From contig JAUNPM010000125.1 of the NCBI GenBank assembly GCA_030536675.1, positions 1 through 5,315 on the forward strand: a stretch of 5,315 nt of DNA. Direction: 5' to 3'. The notes beneath the pieces are model-generated. The model made no database searches and was not told where the DNA came from. It saw nothing but the letters and a program-made list of their open reading frames with translations. Both the position numbers and the translations under genes were made by a program. Shown in pieces: positions 1 through 5,315 of this stretch. Each line of letters opens with the position of its first letter. Position 1 is the stretch's first letter. The DNA comes from Clostridia bacterium. GTDB taxonomy: Bacteria; Bacillota; Clostridia; Lachnospirales; CAG-274.

Positions 1-1091
1 AAAATATTTAATAATTTGTTTTCAATTTTATATTTTTTAATTATTTCGGAAGAAAAGCCTATGGCAAAAACCGAAGTAAAGGAATAGAGAAATCCCAAAT
101 CAAATATATAATATGGATTATACATTAAAAGTACGCAGCATATAATTGAAGTTGATGACAGCAAATCGTATTTTCTGCTTATTAAGCCGCTTAATATGTA
201 GAGAAACATCATTAATGAAGCTCTTACTACCGACGGACTTGCTCCCGCAAGTATAGTATAAAATATGAGAAAAAGAGCTGTCAGCAGTGAGGAAGGGTAT
301 CTGCCCAAAGGGCGGAGCAAAAAAAGAACCAAGCCTGCCAATATTGAAATGTGAAGTCCCGAAACTGAAATTATATGCACAATACCTGCATTTTGATATA
401 ATTTATATGTTTCATCGTCTAAATCATTTCTGTCACCAAGAAGCATTGCTGTTATAAGTCCCGCTTCTTTTTGTGGATACAGCTTGTTTATTGTGTTTTG
501 AAACATATAAGACACTTTTTTAATATTACCGTAAAGTGTATTTTTATGTCCTGTTACAACAATACTGTCGGGAAAGGTTTTATATTGTATTTTCTTTGTT
601 TTAAAGTATATTATTTCGTTAAAATCAGCATTGTTTCTCTTAACATTTCCGTGCTTTAAAAGGGAAGTAAATTTCACCGTATCACCGATTTGCAGCTCCT
701 TATCCGTATACATAAACATATTTATGTTTTGTTTTATGGTGCTTTCGCCGTAAGACAATTGAGAAGCTGTAATATTATACTTAAATGTGTCATCATAGGT
801 ATTAGCTTTTTCATTAACTATGGCATTTATTTTTACTGGGTATTCTGTATCTGCCAGCATATCAATATTTTTATCCGTATAAAGCCCGGAAACCGATCCT
901 ACGGCAAATGCAGTCAAAAAAGGAACAAAAAACATAAAATATAAAAGATTTTTGCGGCAAATACAAATGCTTACCGTAATTACAAAGGTCAAAAATACGC
1001 ATACGTATATAAATAAAGCATTTGTAATATAAATTCCCGATAAAATTCCCAGTATGGTGTATATAAGTATATAAATTGCAGGACGCAGCAT
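1..1091 (-). CDS. comEC: ComEC/Rec2 family DNA-uptake channel, N-terminal part (3' end beyond window)
   Basis: ComEC forms the inner-membrane channel that carries transforming single-stranded DNA into the cytoplasm. Translating the minus strand from the ATG at 1091 gives 363 residues with no stop up to the window edge. Three hydrophobic segments (about residues 4-22, 25-45 and 49-70) precede a soluble region (about 75-190) that matches the OB-fold/DUF4131 part of the family. The competence domain then begins with QKEAGLITAMLLGDRNDL (207-224) and the hallmark HIISVSGLHISI (SGLH at 244-247), followed by GASPSVVRAS (R290) and further membrane segments. Full-length members are usually 700-800 residues, so about half is missing, including any C-terminal metallo-beta-lactamase-like domain. 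The start is supported by GAGG at 1100-1103, 8 nt upstream. The soluble region has no cysteine, so the disulfide described for Bacillus subtilis ComEC is absent. No other competence gene is visible. The family call is secure; actual transformability is not shown. Confidence 0.93.
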   Translation of the reverse strand, partial: MLRPAIYILIYTILGILSGIYITNALFIYVCVFLTFVITVSICICRKNLLYFMFFVPFLTAFAVGSVSGLYTDKNIDMLADTEYPVKINAIVNEKANTYDDTFKYNITASQLSYGESTIKQNINMFMYTDKELQIGDTVKFTSLLKHGNVKRNNADFNEIIYFKTKKIQYKTFPDSIVVTGHKNTLYGNIKKVSYMFQNTINKLYPQKEAGLITAMLLGDRNDLDDETYKLYQNAGIVHIISVSGLHISILAGLVLFLLRPLGRYPSSLLTALFLIFYTILAGASPSVVRASLMMFLYILSGLISRKYDLLSSTSIICCVLLMYNPYYIFDLGFLYSFTSVFAIGFSSEIIKKYKIENKLLNI

Positions 1092-1142
1092 AAGAAATAC
1101 CTCGTATAAATTATATATATTTATTAAGGGGGCAGTATTTAC

Positions 1143-1176
1143 AACTATTCGTAAAACACAAGTTTTACGAATAGTT
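1143..1176. repeat. Perfect 15-bp inverted repeat upstream of comEC
   Basis: The left arm AACTATTCGTAAAAC (1143-1157) and right arm GTTTTACGAATAGTT (1162-1176) are exact reverse complements around a 4-nt spacer, ACAA. Neither strand has a T-run directly after the stem and the arms are AT-rich (4 G/C of 15), so it is a poor intrinsic terminator. It ends 52 bp before the comEC start codon, and the weak -35-like TTGTAA on the minus strand (1139-1144) overlaps its edge. This position suits a regulator operator or an mRNA 5'-end hairpin. I do not recognise the regulator. Confidence 0.6.
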
Positions 1177-1212
1177 AATGTGATTTTTCCCTTATATATT
1201 GCTTACAGCATT

Positions 1213-1252
1213 AAAAGCGCAAGTATTTTATATATACAAATACCTGCGCTTT
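1213..1252 (-). terminator. Probable intrinsic terminator after copA
   Basis: Starting 17 nt past the copA stop codon, the minus-strand transcript can fold a 15-bp stem (arms 1238-1252 and 1214-1228, with one G-U pair) containing a GCGC core and a loop of about 9 nt. The stem base runs into UUUU followed by AAU. The U-run is short, so termination may be incomplete and some readthrough toward comEC is possible. Confidence 0.6.
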
Positions 1253-1269
1253 AATAACATAATTATTTA

Positions 1270-1470
1270 TTATTTGATTCCCTTAACCTCGTAGCCTGCA
1301 TCCTCTACGGCTTTTTTTAAGGCATCGTCACTGACATCTCCGCTGACCTCGGCACACTTATTTTCAAGTGAAACCTTAACTTCCGTAACACCTTCAACAG
1401 ATTTAAGAGCTTTTTCAACGTGTGCAACACAGTGACCGCACATCATACCTTCGATACTTATTTTTTTCAT
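1270..1470 (-). CDS. copZ: Putative internal-start product: free CopZ-like copper chaperone nested in copA
   Basis: CopZ is a small cytoplasmic chaperone that carries Cu(I) to CopA and to CsoR. An ATG at 1468-1470, in the copA frame (codon 776), would give a 66-residue protein sharing the copA stop codon. This is close to the usual CopZ length of 66-70. It has the ferredoxin-like HMA pattern, with metal site GMMCGHC (C11 and C14 of the product), an EGV turn and a KAVEDAGY ending. AAGGAGG lies 8 nt upstream (1479-1485), better than any other ribosome site in the operon. The low-complexity linker in CopA (NNNENNKEESK) is simply the translation of this leader. The likely history is a copA-copZ gene pair that lost the stop between them but kept the copZ start. 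That the short form is really made is inference; the fused form alone is the alternative. Confidence 0.5.
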   Translation of the reverse strand: MKKISIEGMMCGHCVAHVEKALKSVEGVTEVKVSLENKCAEVSGDVSDDALKKAVEDAGYEVKGIK

Positions 1471-3795
1471 TTTTGATTCCTCCTTGTTATTCTCATTGTT
1501 ATTTAAGGCTGTATTTTGTTTTATTTTCTTGTCTTTTTTTGAACTATACATATTGAACAGATTAAGCCTTAAAGCATTTGAAACAACACAAAAGCTTGAC
1601 AGGCTCATTGCCGCCGCACCAAACATAGGATTTAATTCCCAGCCGAATAATGATATAAACAGACCTGCGGCAAGAGGAATACCTATAATATTATATATAA
1701 ACGCCCAAAAAAGATTTTCGTGAATATTTTTAAGAGTGGCTCTGCTAAGCCTTATTGCAGCAGGTACGTCACTTAATCTGCTTTTCATAAGCACAATGTC
1801 TGCCGCATCAATTGCTATGTCCGCTCCCGCACCTATGGCAATTCCTATGTCTGCTCTTGTAAGAGCGGGTGCGTCATTTATGCCGTCGCCTACCATTGCC
1901 ACCTTTCCCTTTTCCTTAAGCTCTCTTATTACACTTTCTTTTCCATCGGGAAGAACTCCCGCAATTATTTCGTCTACACCTGCTTGTTTGCCTATTGCTC
2001 TTGCGGTTTTCTCATTATCTCCCGTAAGCATTACAACGTGTATACCCATATTTTGCAACTCTCTGACAGCCTTTGAGCTGTCCTCTTTTATTACGTCCGC
2101 AACGGCTATTATTCCCATTAATTTATCATTTTTTGAAAAAAGCAAGGGTGTTTTGCCACTGTCGGCAAGTTTTTCCGCTTCCTCCCGTATTTTGCTCTCT
2201 GTTGTGATTTTACTTCCTATGAATTTTAAACTTCCTCCCGTAATTTCATTACCGTCTAATCTGCCCTTTAGTCCGTTACCCGGAAGTACAACAAATTCAT
2301 CAACTTCATTGCTCTTAATATTTTTTTCCTCTGCAATTTGAATTATTGCCTTAGCAAGAGGGTGCTCGCTTTTCTTTTCAAGGGAATAGGCTAAATACAA
2401 AAGCTCCTTTTCACTTATACCCTCTGCGGGCATAATATCCGTAACCTTAGGTTCTCCCTTTGTTATGGTTCCCGTTTTATCAAGAGCTATAATATTTACC
2501 CCTCCCGCCTCCTCAAGAGATGCGGCAGTCTTAAAAAGTATGCCGTTTTTAGCGCCCATACCGTTGCCTACCATAATTGCAACAGGTGTTGCAAGCCCCA
2601 AGGCACAGGGACAGCTTATAACAAGAACAGAAATGCCTCTTGCAAGTGCAAAGCCTGCGCTTTCTCCCAGAAGCAGCCAAACGATTATTGTAATAACTGC
2701 AATGGATATAACAACAGGCACAAACACACCCGATACCTTGTCGGCAATTTTTGCTATAGGTGCTTTTGTGGCAGAGGCATCGCTTACCATTTTTATAATT
2801 TGAGAAAGAGTTGTGTCTTCGCCTACTCTTGTTGCTTCACAGCGTATGAACCCCGATATATTAATTGTTGCAGAGGATACACTGTCGCCTATGCTTTTGT
2901 CCACGGGAATACTTTCACCTGTAAGTGTTGCTTCATTTACGGCACTTGCTCCCTCTGTTACAATACCGTCTGCGGGTATGCTTTCGCCAGGTCGAACCAC
3001 AAATATGTCACCCTTTTTAAGCTGTTCCACAGGTATTGTTTCTTCTTTGCCGTTTTTAAATATTACGGCTGTTTTTGGCGCCAGCTTCATAAGCCCCTTA
3101 AGAGCGTCGGTGGTTTTCCCTTTGGACCTTGCTTCAAGCATTTTACCGACCGTAATAAGCGTAAGTATCATTGCGGCAGATTCAAAATAAAACTCGTGCA
3201 TATACACCATTGCAGCTTCCGAACCGCCCTTTACCTGTGCCTCTGTCATTGCAAAAAGCGCATATGTGCTGTATACAAATGCCGCTCCCGAGCCCAGTGC
3301 AACAAGAGTGTCCATATTGGGTGCCTTGTGTATCAAGCCCTTAAAGCCGCTTATAAAGAATTTGCCGTTTATTATCATAACTGCTATTGTAAGAAGCAGC
3401 TGAACAAGTCCCATTGCCACGTGATTGTCATTAAAAAGCGATGGCAAGGGCCAGCCCCACATCATATGTCCCATTGAAAAATACATAAGCACAATTAAAA
3501 ATATCAAGGACCATATGAGCCTTTTTTTCATAAGGGGTGTTTCTTTGTCCTCAAGAGCACTTTCCTTTTCACTTGATTTTGTATCATTTTTTAATGAAGC
3601 TCCGTAGCCTGCGTCAACTACTGCCTTTATGATCGCCTCCTTTGATGCCGTACCTTCAACTCCCATTGAATTTGTAAGAAGGCTTACTGAACAGGAAGTC
3701 ACTCCCTCAACCTTTGATACAGCCTTTTCAACTCTTGCGCTGCAAGCGGCACAGCTCATACCTGTTACATTATATTGTTCCAAATTGTTCACCAC
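1270..3795 (-). CDS. copA: Cu(I)-exporting P1B-type ATPase CopA with fused C-terminal CopZ-like domain
   Basis: This membrane pump uses ATP to export Cu(I) from the cytoplasm. The 841 residues contain, in order: an N-terminal heavy-metal-associated domain (about 5-68, GMSCAAC with C15/C18); eight predicted membrane helices, the first ending in a Met/His-rich stretch (104-113); the actuator TGE (292-294); the transmembrane CPC metal site (395-397); the phosphorylation motif DKTG (D439); the nucleotide-domain HP (478-479) and GNG (506-508); TGDN (591-594) and GDGIND (636-641). Y701-N702 and M730-x-x-S733-S734 in the last two helices fit the Cu(I)-selective P1B-1 class. After the last helix comes an Asn/Lys/Glu-rich linker (about 752-775) and a second metal-binding domain (776-841, C786/C789) that looks like a whole CopZ. 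The gene follows csoR by 3 nt and should share its copper-induced promoter. The listed start is GTG at 3795. GTG at 3792 or TTG at 3783 are alternatives, and TTG has the better-spaced ribosome site. Confidence 0.97.
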   Translation of the reverse strand: MVNNLEQYNVTGMSCAACSARVEKAVSKVEGVTSCSVSLLTNSMGVEGTASKEAIIKAVVDAGYGASLKNDTKSSEKESALEDKETPLMKKRLIWSLIFLIVLMYFSMGHMMWGWPLPSLFNDNHVAMGLVQLLLTIAVMIINGKFFISGFKGLIHKAPNMDTLVALGSGAAFVYSTYALFAMTEAQVKGGSEAAMVYMHEFYFESAAMILTLITVGKMLEARSKGKTTDALKGLMKLAPKTAVIFKNGKEETIPVEQLKKGDIFVVRPGESIPADGIVTEGASAVNEATLTGESIPVDKSIGDSVSSATINISGFIRCEATRVGEDTTLSQIIKMVSDASATKAPIAKIADKVSGVFVPVVISIAVITIIVWLLLGESAGFALARGISVLVISCPCALGLATPVAIMVGNGMGAKNGILFKTAASLEEAGGVNIIALDKTGTITKGEPKVTDIMPAEGISEKELLYLAYSLEKKSEHPLAKAIIQIAEEKNIKSNEVDEFVVLPGNGLKGRLDGNEITGGSLKFIGSKITTESKIREEAEKLADSGKTPLLFSKNDKLMGIIAVADVIKEDSSKAVRELQNMGIHVVMLTGDNEKTARAIGKQAGVDEIIAGVLPDGKESVIRELKEKGKVAMVGDGINDAPALTRADIGIAIGAGADIAIDAADIVLMKSRLSDVPAAIRLSRATLKNIHENLFWAFIYNIIGIPLAAGLFISLFGWELNPMFGAAAMSLSSFCVVSNALRLNLFNMYSSKKDKKIKQNTALNNNENNKEESKMKKISIEGMMCGHCVAHVEKALKSVEGVTEVKVSLENKCAEVSGDVSDDALKKAVEDAGYEVKGIK
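1479..1485 (-). promoter_or_regulatory. Strong internal Shine-Dalgarno sequence inside copA
   Basis: The minus strand reads AAGGAGG, then AATCAAAA (8 nt), then ATG at 1470. This is a seven-base match to the anti-Shine-Dalgarno end of 16S rRNA at good spacing. It lies in the linker codons AAG GAG GAA, exactly at the boundary between the ATPase and its CopZ-like tail. It decides the possible internal start of the nested chaperone. Confidence 0.6.
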
Positions 3796-3798
3796 CCT
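3784..3798 (-). promoter_or_regulatory. Ribosome binding region that leaves the copA start ambiguous
   Basis: After the csoR stop codon the minus strand reads AGGGTGGTGAACAAT and then TTG. The first GTG (3795) overlaps the purine run itself, and the second (3792) has only 2 nt of spacing. TTG at 3783-3781 lies 8 nt after GGTGG, a normal distance. It would give a protein beginning MEQYNVTGMSCAAC, a typical CopA N-terminus. I therefore think TTG is the more likely physiological start, four codons inside the listed one. Confidence 0.5.
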
Positions 3799-4128
3799 TT
3801 ATTTCATAAGCTTCTGCAGTGTTGACACAAGCTCATCTATAATATCGTCATTTCCCGCTCTTATATTGTCGGCAACGCAGCTTTTAATATGATTTGAAAG
3901 AAGCTCTTTGTTAAATGCATTTAATGCCGCTGTAGCCGCCGCCACCTGAATAAGTATGTCGGTGCAGTAAGCGTCCTTTTCAACCATACCCTTTATTCCT
4001 CTTATTTGCCCTTCTATTCTGTTGAGCCTGTTTATTAAGGCTCTGTATTCCTCCTCGGAACGTTCCTTTGTCTTGTGACAGCAGTCAACAGCACAGCTGT
4101 TGTGCTTGCTGCAACATTCCTTATCCAT
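3799..4128 (-). CDS. csoR: Copper-sensing transcriptional repressor CsoR
   Basis: CsoR proteins are all-helical tetramers that bind operator DNA when metal-free and release it on binding Cu(I). The 109 residues carry the family core RLNRIEGQIRGIKGMVE (34-50) and the Cu(I) ligand set C-H-C: C55 in the DAYCTD segment, then H80 and C84 in the NHIKSC segment. This matches Cys36/His61/Cys65 of the Mycobacterium tuberculosis protein. RcnR-type nickel sensors and FrmR use different ligand patterns, so copper is the likely inducer. A tail of about 28 residues before the core holds C5, C6, H9, C12, C16, C17 and H18, a possible extra metal site. The ATG is supported by GAGGTG (4135-4140) 6 nt upstream. 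The gene leads the operon, 3 nt before copA, behind a promoter with a CsoR-type operator, so it should regulate itself and copA. Confidence 0.95.
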   Translation of the reverse strand: MDKECCSKHNSCAVDCCHKTKERSEEEYRALINRLNRIEGQIRGIKGMVEKDAYCTDILIQVAAATAALNAFNKELLSNHIKSCVADNIRAGNDDIIDELVSTLQKLMK

Positions 4129-4172
4129 AGATTACACCTCTTTTTGTAAAATTTATTATATCCTTTTTTATA

Positions 4173-4201
4173 ATAATATACCCTAGAGGGGTATTTGTCA
4201 A
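4173..4201 (-). promoter_or_regulatory. Sigma-A promoter of the csoR-copA operon
   Basis: On the minus strand a perfect -35 TTGACA (4196-4201) is followed by a 17-nt spacer and a -10 TATTAT (4173-4178, five of six to consensus). Transcription should start near 4166, leaving an untranslated leader of roughly 37 nt before csoR. There is no comparable promoter between csoR and copA, so the two genes form one transcript. Confidence 0.85.
4178..4194. promoter_or_regulatory. CsoR-type operator overlapping the promoter spacer
   Basis: The palindrome ATACCC-TAGAG-GGGTAT has 6-bp arms at 4178-4183 and 4189-4194 with a 5-nt centre. AT ends flank C-run and G-run cores, as in known CsoR operators. It covers nearly the whole -35/-10 spacer and touches the -10, so bound CsoR would exclude RNA polymerase. 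The site fits autoregulation of csoR-copA with derepression by Cu(I). Confidence 0.85.
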
Positions 4202-4211
4202 GTCTTTTTAC

Positions 4212-4245
4212 AAAAAAATTAGGATCACTTAAATGTAAGTGATCC
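4212..4245 (-). terminator. Intrinsic terminator of the MATE transporter gene
   Basis: Six nt past the stop codon of the transporter gene the minus strand reads GGATCACTTA-catt-TAAGTGATCC. This is a perfect 10-bp stem with a 4-nt loop, followed by TAATTTTTTT. It is a classical rho-independent terminator and separates the transporter from the copper operon, whose -35 lies only about 10 bp further on. Confidence 0.9.
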
Positions 4246-4251
4246 CATAAT

Positions 4252-5315
4252 TTAAACTACCTGTTTATTTTTCCATTTTCCGCTTTTATATCTTATAATA
4301 AAGCATACTGCTCTTACGCACCAGTCCATAATCATAGCTACCCAAACGCCGAAAACTCCAAGTCCCATATATTTACCTATAATGTAACTGAATATAACTC
4401 TGCATATCCACATTGATATAACAGAGGTTATCATACTGAATTTAACATCTCCTGCCGCTCTGAATACACAGGGCAGTATAAAGGCAAAGGGCCATATAAT
4501 GACCGCACTGATACCGTGAAGTACAAGGATATGAGTTGCCGCCGTTGCTGCCATTTCAGACAGATTGTAGGCTTTCATAATGAAAGGCATACATATAAAT
4601 GTAATGCTTACTGTAATTATTACACCTATGTAAGCATATATATGCAGTTTTTTTGTATAATAGCTTACCTGTTCGTAATCTCCCGCACCTACACATCTTG
4701 AAATTACGGTTATCATAGCAAGACATATAGCCATACCCGTCAGATTTTGGAAATTAGCCACAATGTTGCTTATTGCATTTGCGGCTATTGCATATGTGCC
4801 GAAGGTCGAAACAAGACTAAGCACAAGTATTTTTCCAAGCTGGAACATACTGTTTTCCATACCGTTAGGTACGCCTATGTAAAGTATTCTTTTTACCATA
4901 TTAAAATTTATTTTGTATTTAAGAGATTTGTTTATGTGTAAAGGCAAATTTTGATCAAGCAGCAAATATACGATTACAACAGCTGCAAACATTCTTGAAA
5001 CAAGAGTAGGTATTGCAACACCCTCCGTACCGAATTTAAGTCCGTATACAAGAATTGCATTTCCTCCCACATTTATTAAGTTCATTATAATTGAAACCTT
5101 CATTGATACCTTAGAATTGCCCATTGAGCGGAATATTGCCGCACCGCAGTTATAAAGTGCAATGAAAGGTATTGATGCAGTAACAATAAGCAAATATGTA
5201 TTTGCGTGCATTTCAACATCGGGTTCGATTTGACCGAACACACCCTCAAGTATGAGTTTTTTGCATAAATACACAAGAATCATAATTACTGTGGAAGCTA
5301 TGGTTACAAACCAAA
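4252..5315 (-). CDS. MATE family efflux transporter, C-terminal part (5' end beyond window)
   Basis: MATE proteins are 12-helix membrane antiporters that expel drugs or metabolites using Na+ or H+ gradients. The frame is open from the right edge to TAA at 4252-4254, giving 353 residues; family members are about 440-460, so roughly the first 100 are missing. The ATG at 5281-5283 lies inside the conserved body and is not the start, because the residues before it (WFVTIASTVI) continue a membrane helix. The two pseudo-symmetric halves show matching family motifs: ALYNCGAAIFRSMGNSKVSM in the first and LPCVFRAAGDVKFSM in the second. GVPNGMENSMFQLGK and AANAISNIV, which usually follow the central loop, are also present. 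The gene ends at its own terminator and is not part of the copper operon. The substrate cannot be predicted. Confidence 0.93.
   Translation of the reverse strand, partial: WFVTIASTVIMILVYLCKKLILEGVFGQIEPDVEMHANTYLLIVTASIPFIALYNCGAAIFRSMGNSKVSMKVSIIMNLINVGGNAILVYGLKFGTEGVAIPTLVSRMFAAVVIVYLLLDQNLPLHINKSLKYKINFNMVKRILYIGVPNGMENSMFQLGKILVLSLVSTFGTYAIAANAISNIVANFQNLTGMAICLAMITVISRCVGAGDYEQVSYYTKKLHIYAYIGVIITVSITFICMPFIMKAYNLSEMAATAATHILVLHGISAVIIWPFAFILPCVFRAAGDVKFSMITSVISMWICRVIFSYIIGKYMGLGVFGVWVAMIMDWCVRAVCFIIRYKSGKWKNKQVV

Noticed and set aside
471..944. Two short plus-strand frames (471-659 and 690-944)
   Set aside because: Both are antisense to the comEC frame, which is continuous and carries the family motifs. 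They look like shadows.
1110..1115. TATAAT on the minus strand just upstream of comEC as a -10 box
   Set aside because: It would start transcription at about the Shine-Dalgarno sequence and has no acceptable -35 at 16-18 nt. The AT-rich run makes a chance match likely.
1153..1166. AAAA-N6-TTTT in the inverted repeat as a ComK box
   Set aside because: The ComK half-site is AAAA-N5-TTTT and ComK is a Bacillus-group regulator. The match is a by-product of the palindrome.
1468..1500. Sequencing error or frameshift joining separate copA and copZ genes
   Set aside because: The linker is in frame with no homopolymer break needed, and C-terminal HMA fusions of CopA are known in Clostridia. A substitution that destroyed a stop codon cannot be fully excluded from one sequence.
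1736..2341. Plus-strand open frame of 201 codons
   Set aside because: It lies wholly antisense to the conserved ATPase core of copA, has a Ser/Pro/Ile-rich composition typical of a shadow frame, and matches no family I know.
2800..3477. Plus-strand open frame of 225 codons rich in Cys, Tyr and Lys
   Set aside because: It is antisense to copA and its odd composition is the complement of conserved ATPase codons. There is no convincing ribosome site or domain.
4155..4160. Second TATAAT in the csoR leader as an alternative promoter
   Set aside because: Its -35 position would be GGGTAT inside the operator, a poor match, while the upstream TTGACA/TATTAT pair is far better.

Overview
The window is AT-rich DNA with four real genes, all on the minus strand. 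Protein signatures point to a low-GC Firmicute of the class Clostridia (gut Lachnospiraceae/Oscillospiraceae type). Examples are a CopA that starts ...EQYNVTGMSCAACSARVEK and carries a C-terminal metal-binding domain, and a CsoR with the CHKTKERSEEE...KDAYCTDIL pattern. The genus cannot be fixed from this sequence.

Layout in the direction of transcription (high to low coordinates): (1) 5315-4252, the C-terminal three quarters of a MATE-family efflux transporter, cut by the right edge and closed by a strong intrinsic terminator at 4212-4245. (2) A 123-bp intergenic region holding that terminator and a well-formed sigma-A promoter (TTGACA, 17 nt, TATTAT). Its spacer is occupied by a GC-rich palindrome of CsoR-operator type. 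(3) The copper operon: csoR (4128-3799), then copA (3795-1270) 3 nt downstream. CsoR is the Cu(I)-sensing repressor and CopA the Cu(I)-exporting P1B-type ATPase. (4) A 178-bp intergenic region with a terminator-like hairpin after copA and a separate, perfect 15-bp inverted repeat. (5) 1091-1, the N-terminal 363 residues of a ComEC/Rec2 DNA-uptake channel, cut by the left edge. It was found by translating the minus strand by hand.

The copper genes form a self-contained homeostasis circuit. Apo-CsoR should sit on the operator between -35 and -10 and block transcription. Cu(I) should release it, and CopA then pumps Cu(I) out of the cytoplasm. The copper chaperone CopZ, normally a separate small gene, is fused in frame to the C-terminus of CopA here. 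At the junction there is a complete Shine-Dalgarno sequence (AAGGAGG) 8 nt before an in-frame ATG, exactly where a free 66-residue CopZ would begin. One gene may therefore make both the chaperone-tailed pump and free chaperone. This is the most interesting point in the window.

There is no gene-free stretch longer than 300 bases. I saw no tRNA, rRNA, CRISPR array, insertion sequence or prophage gene.
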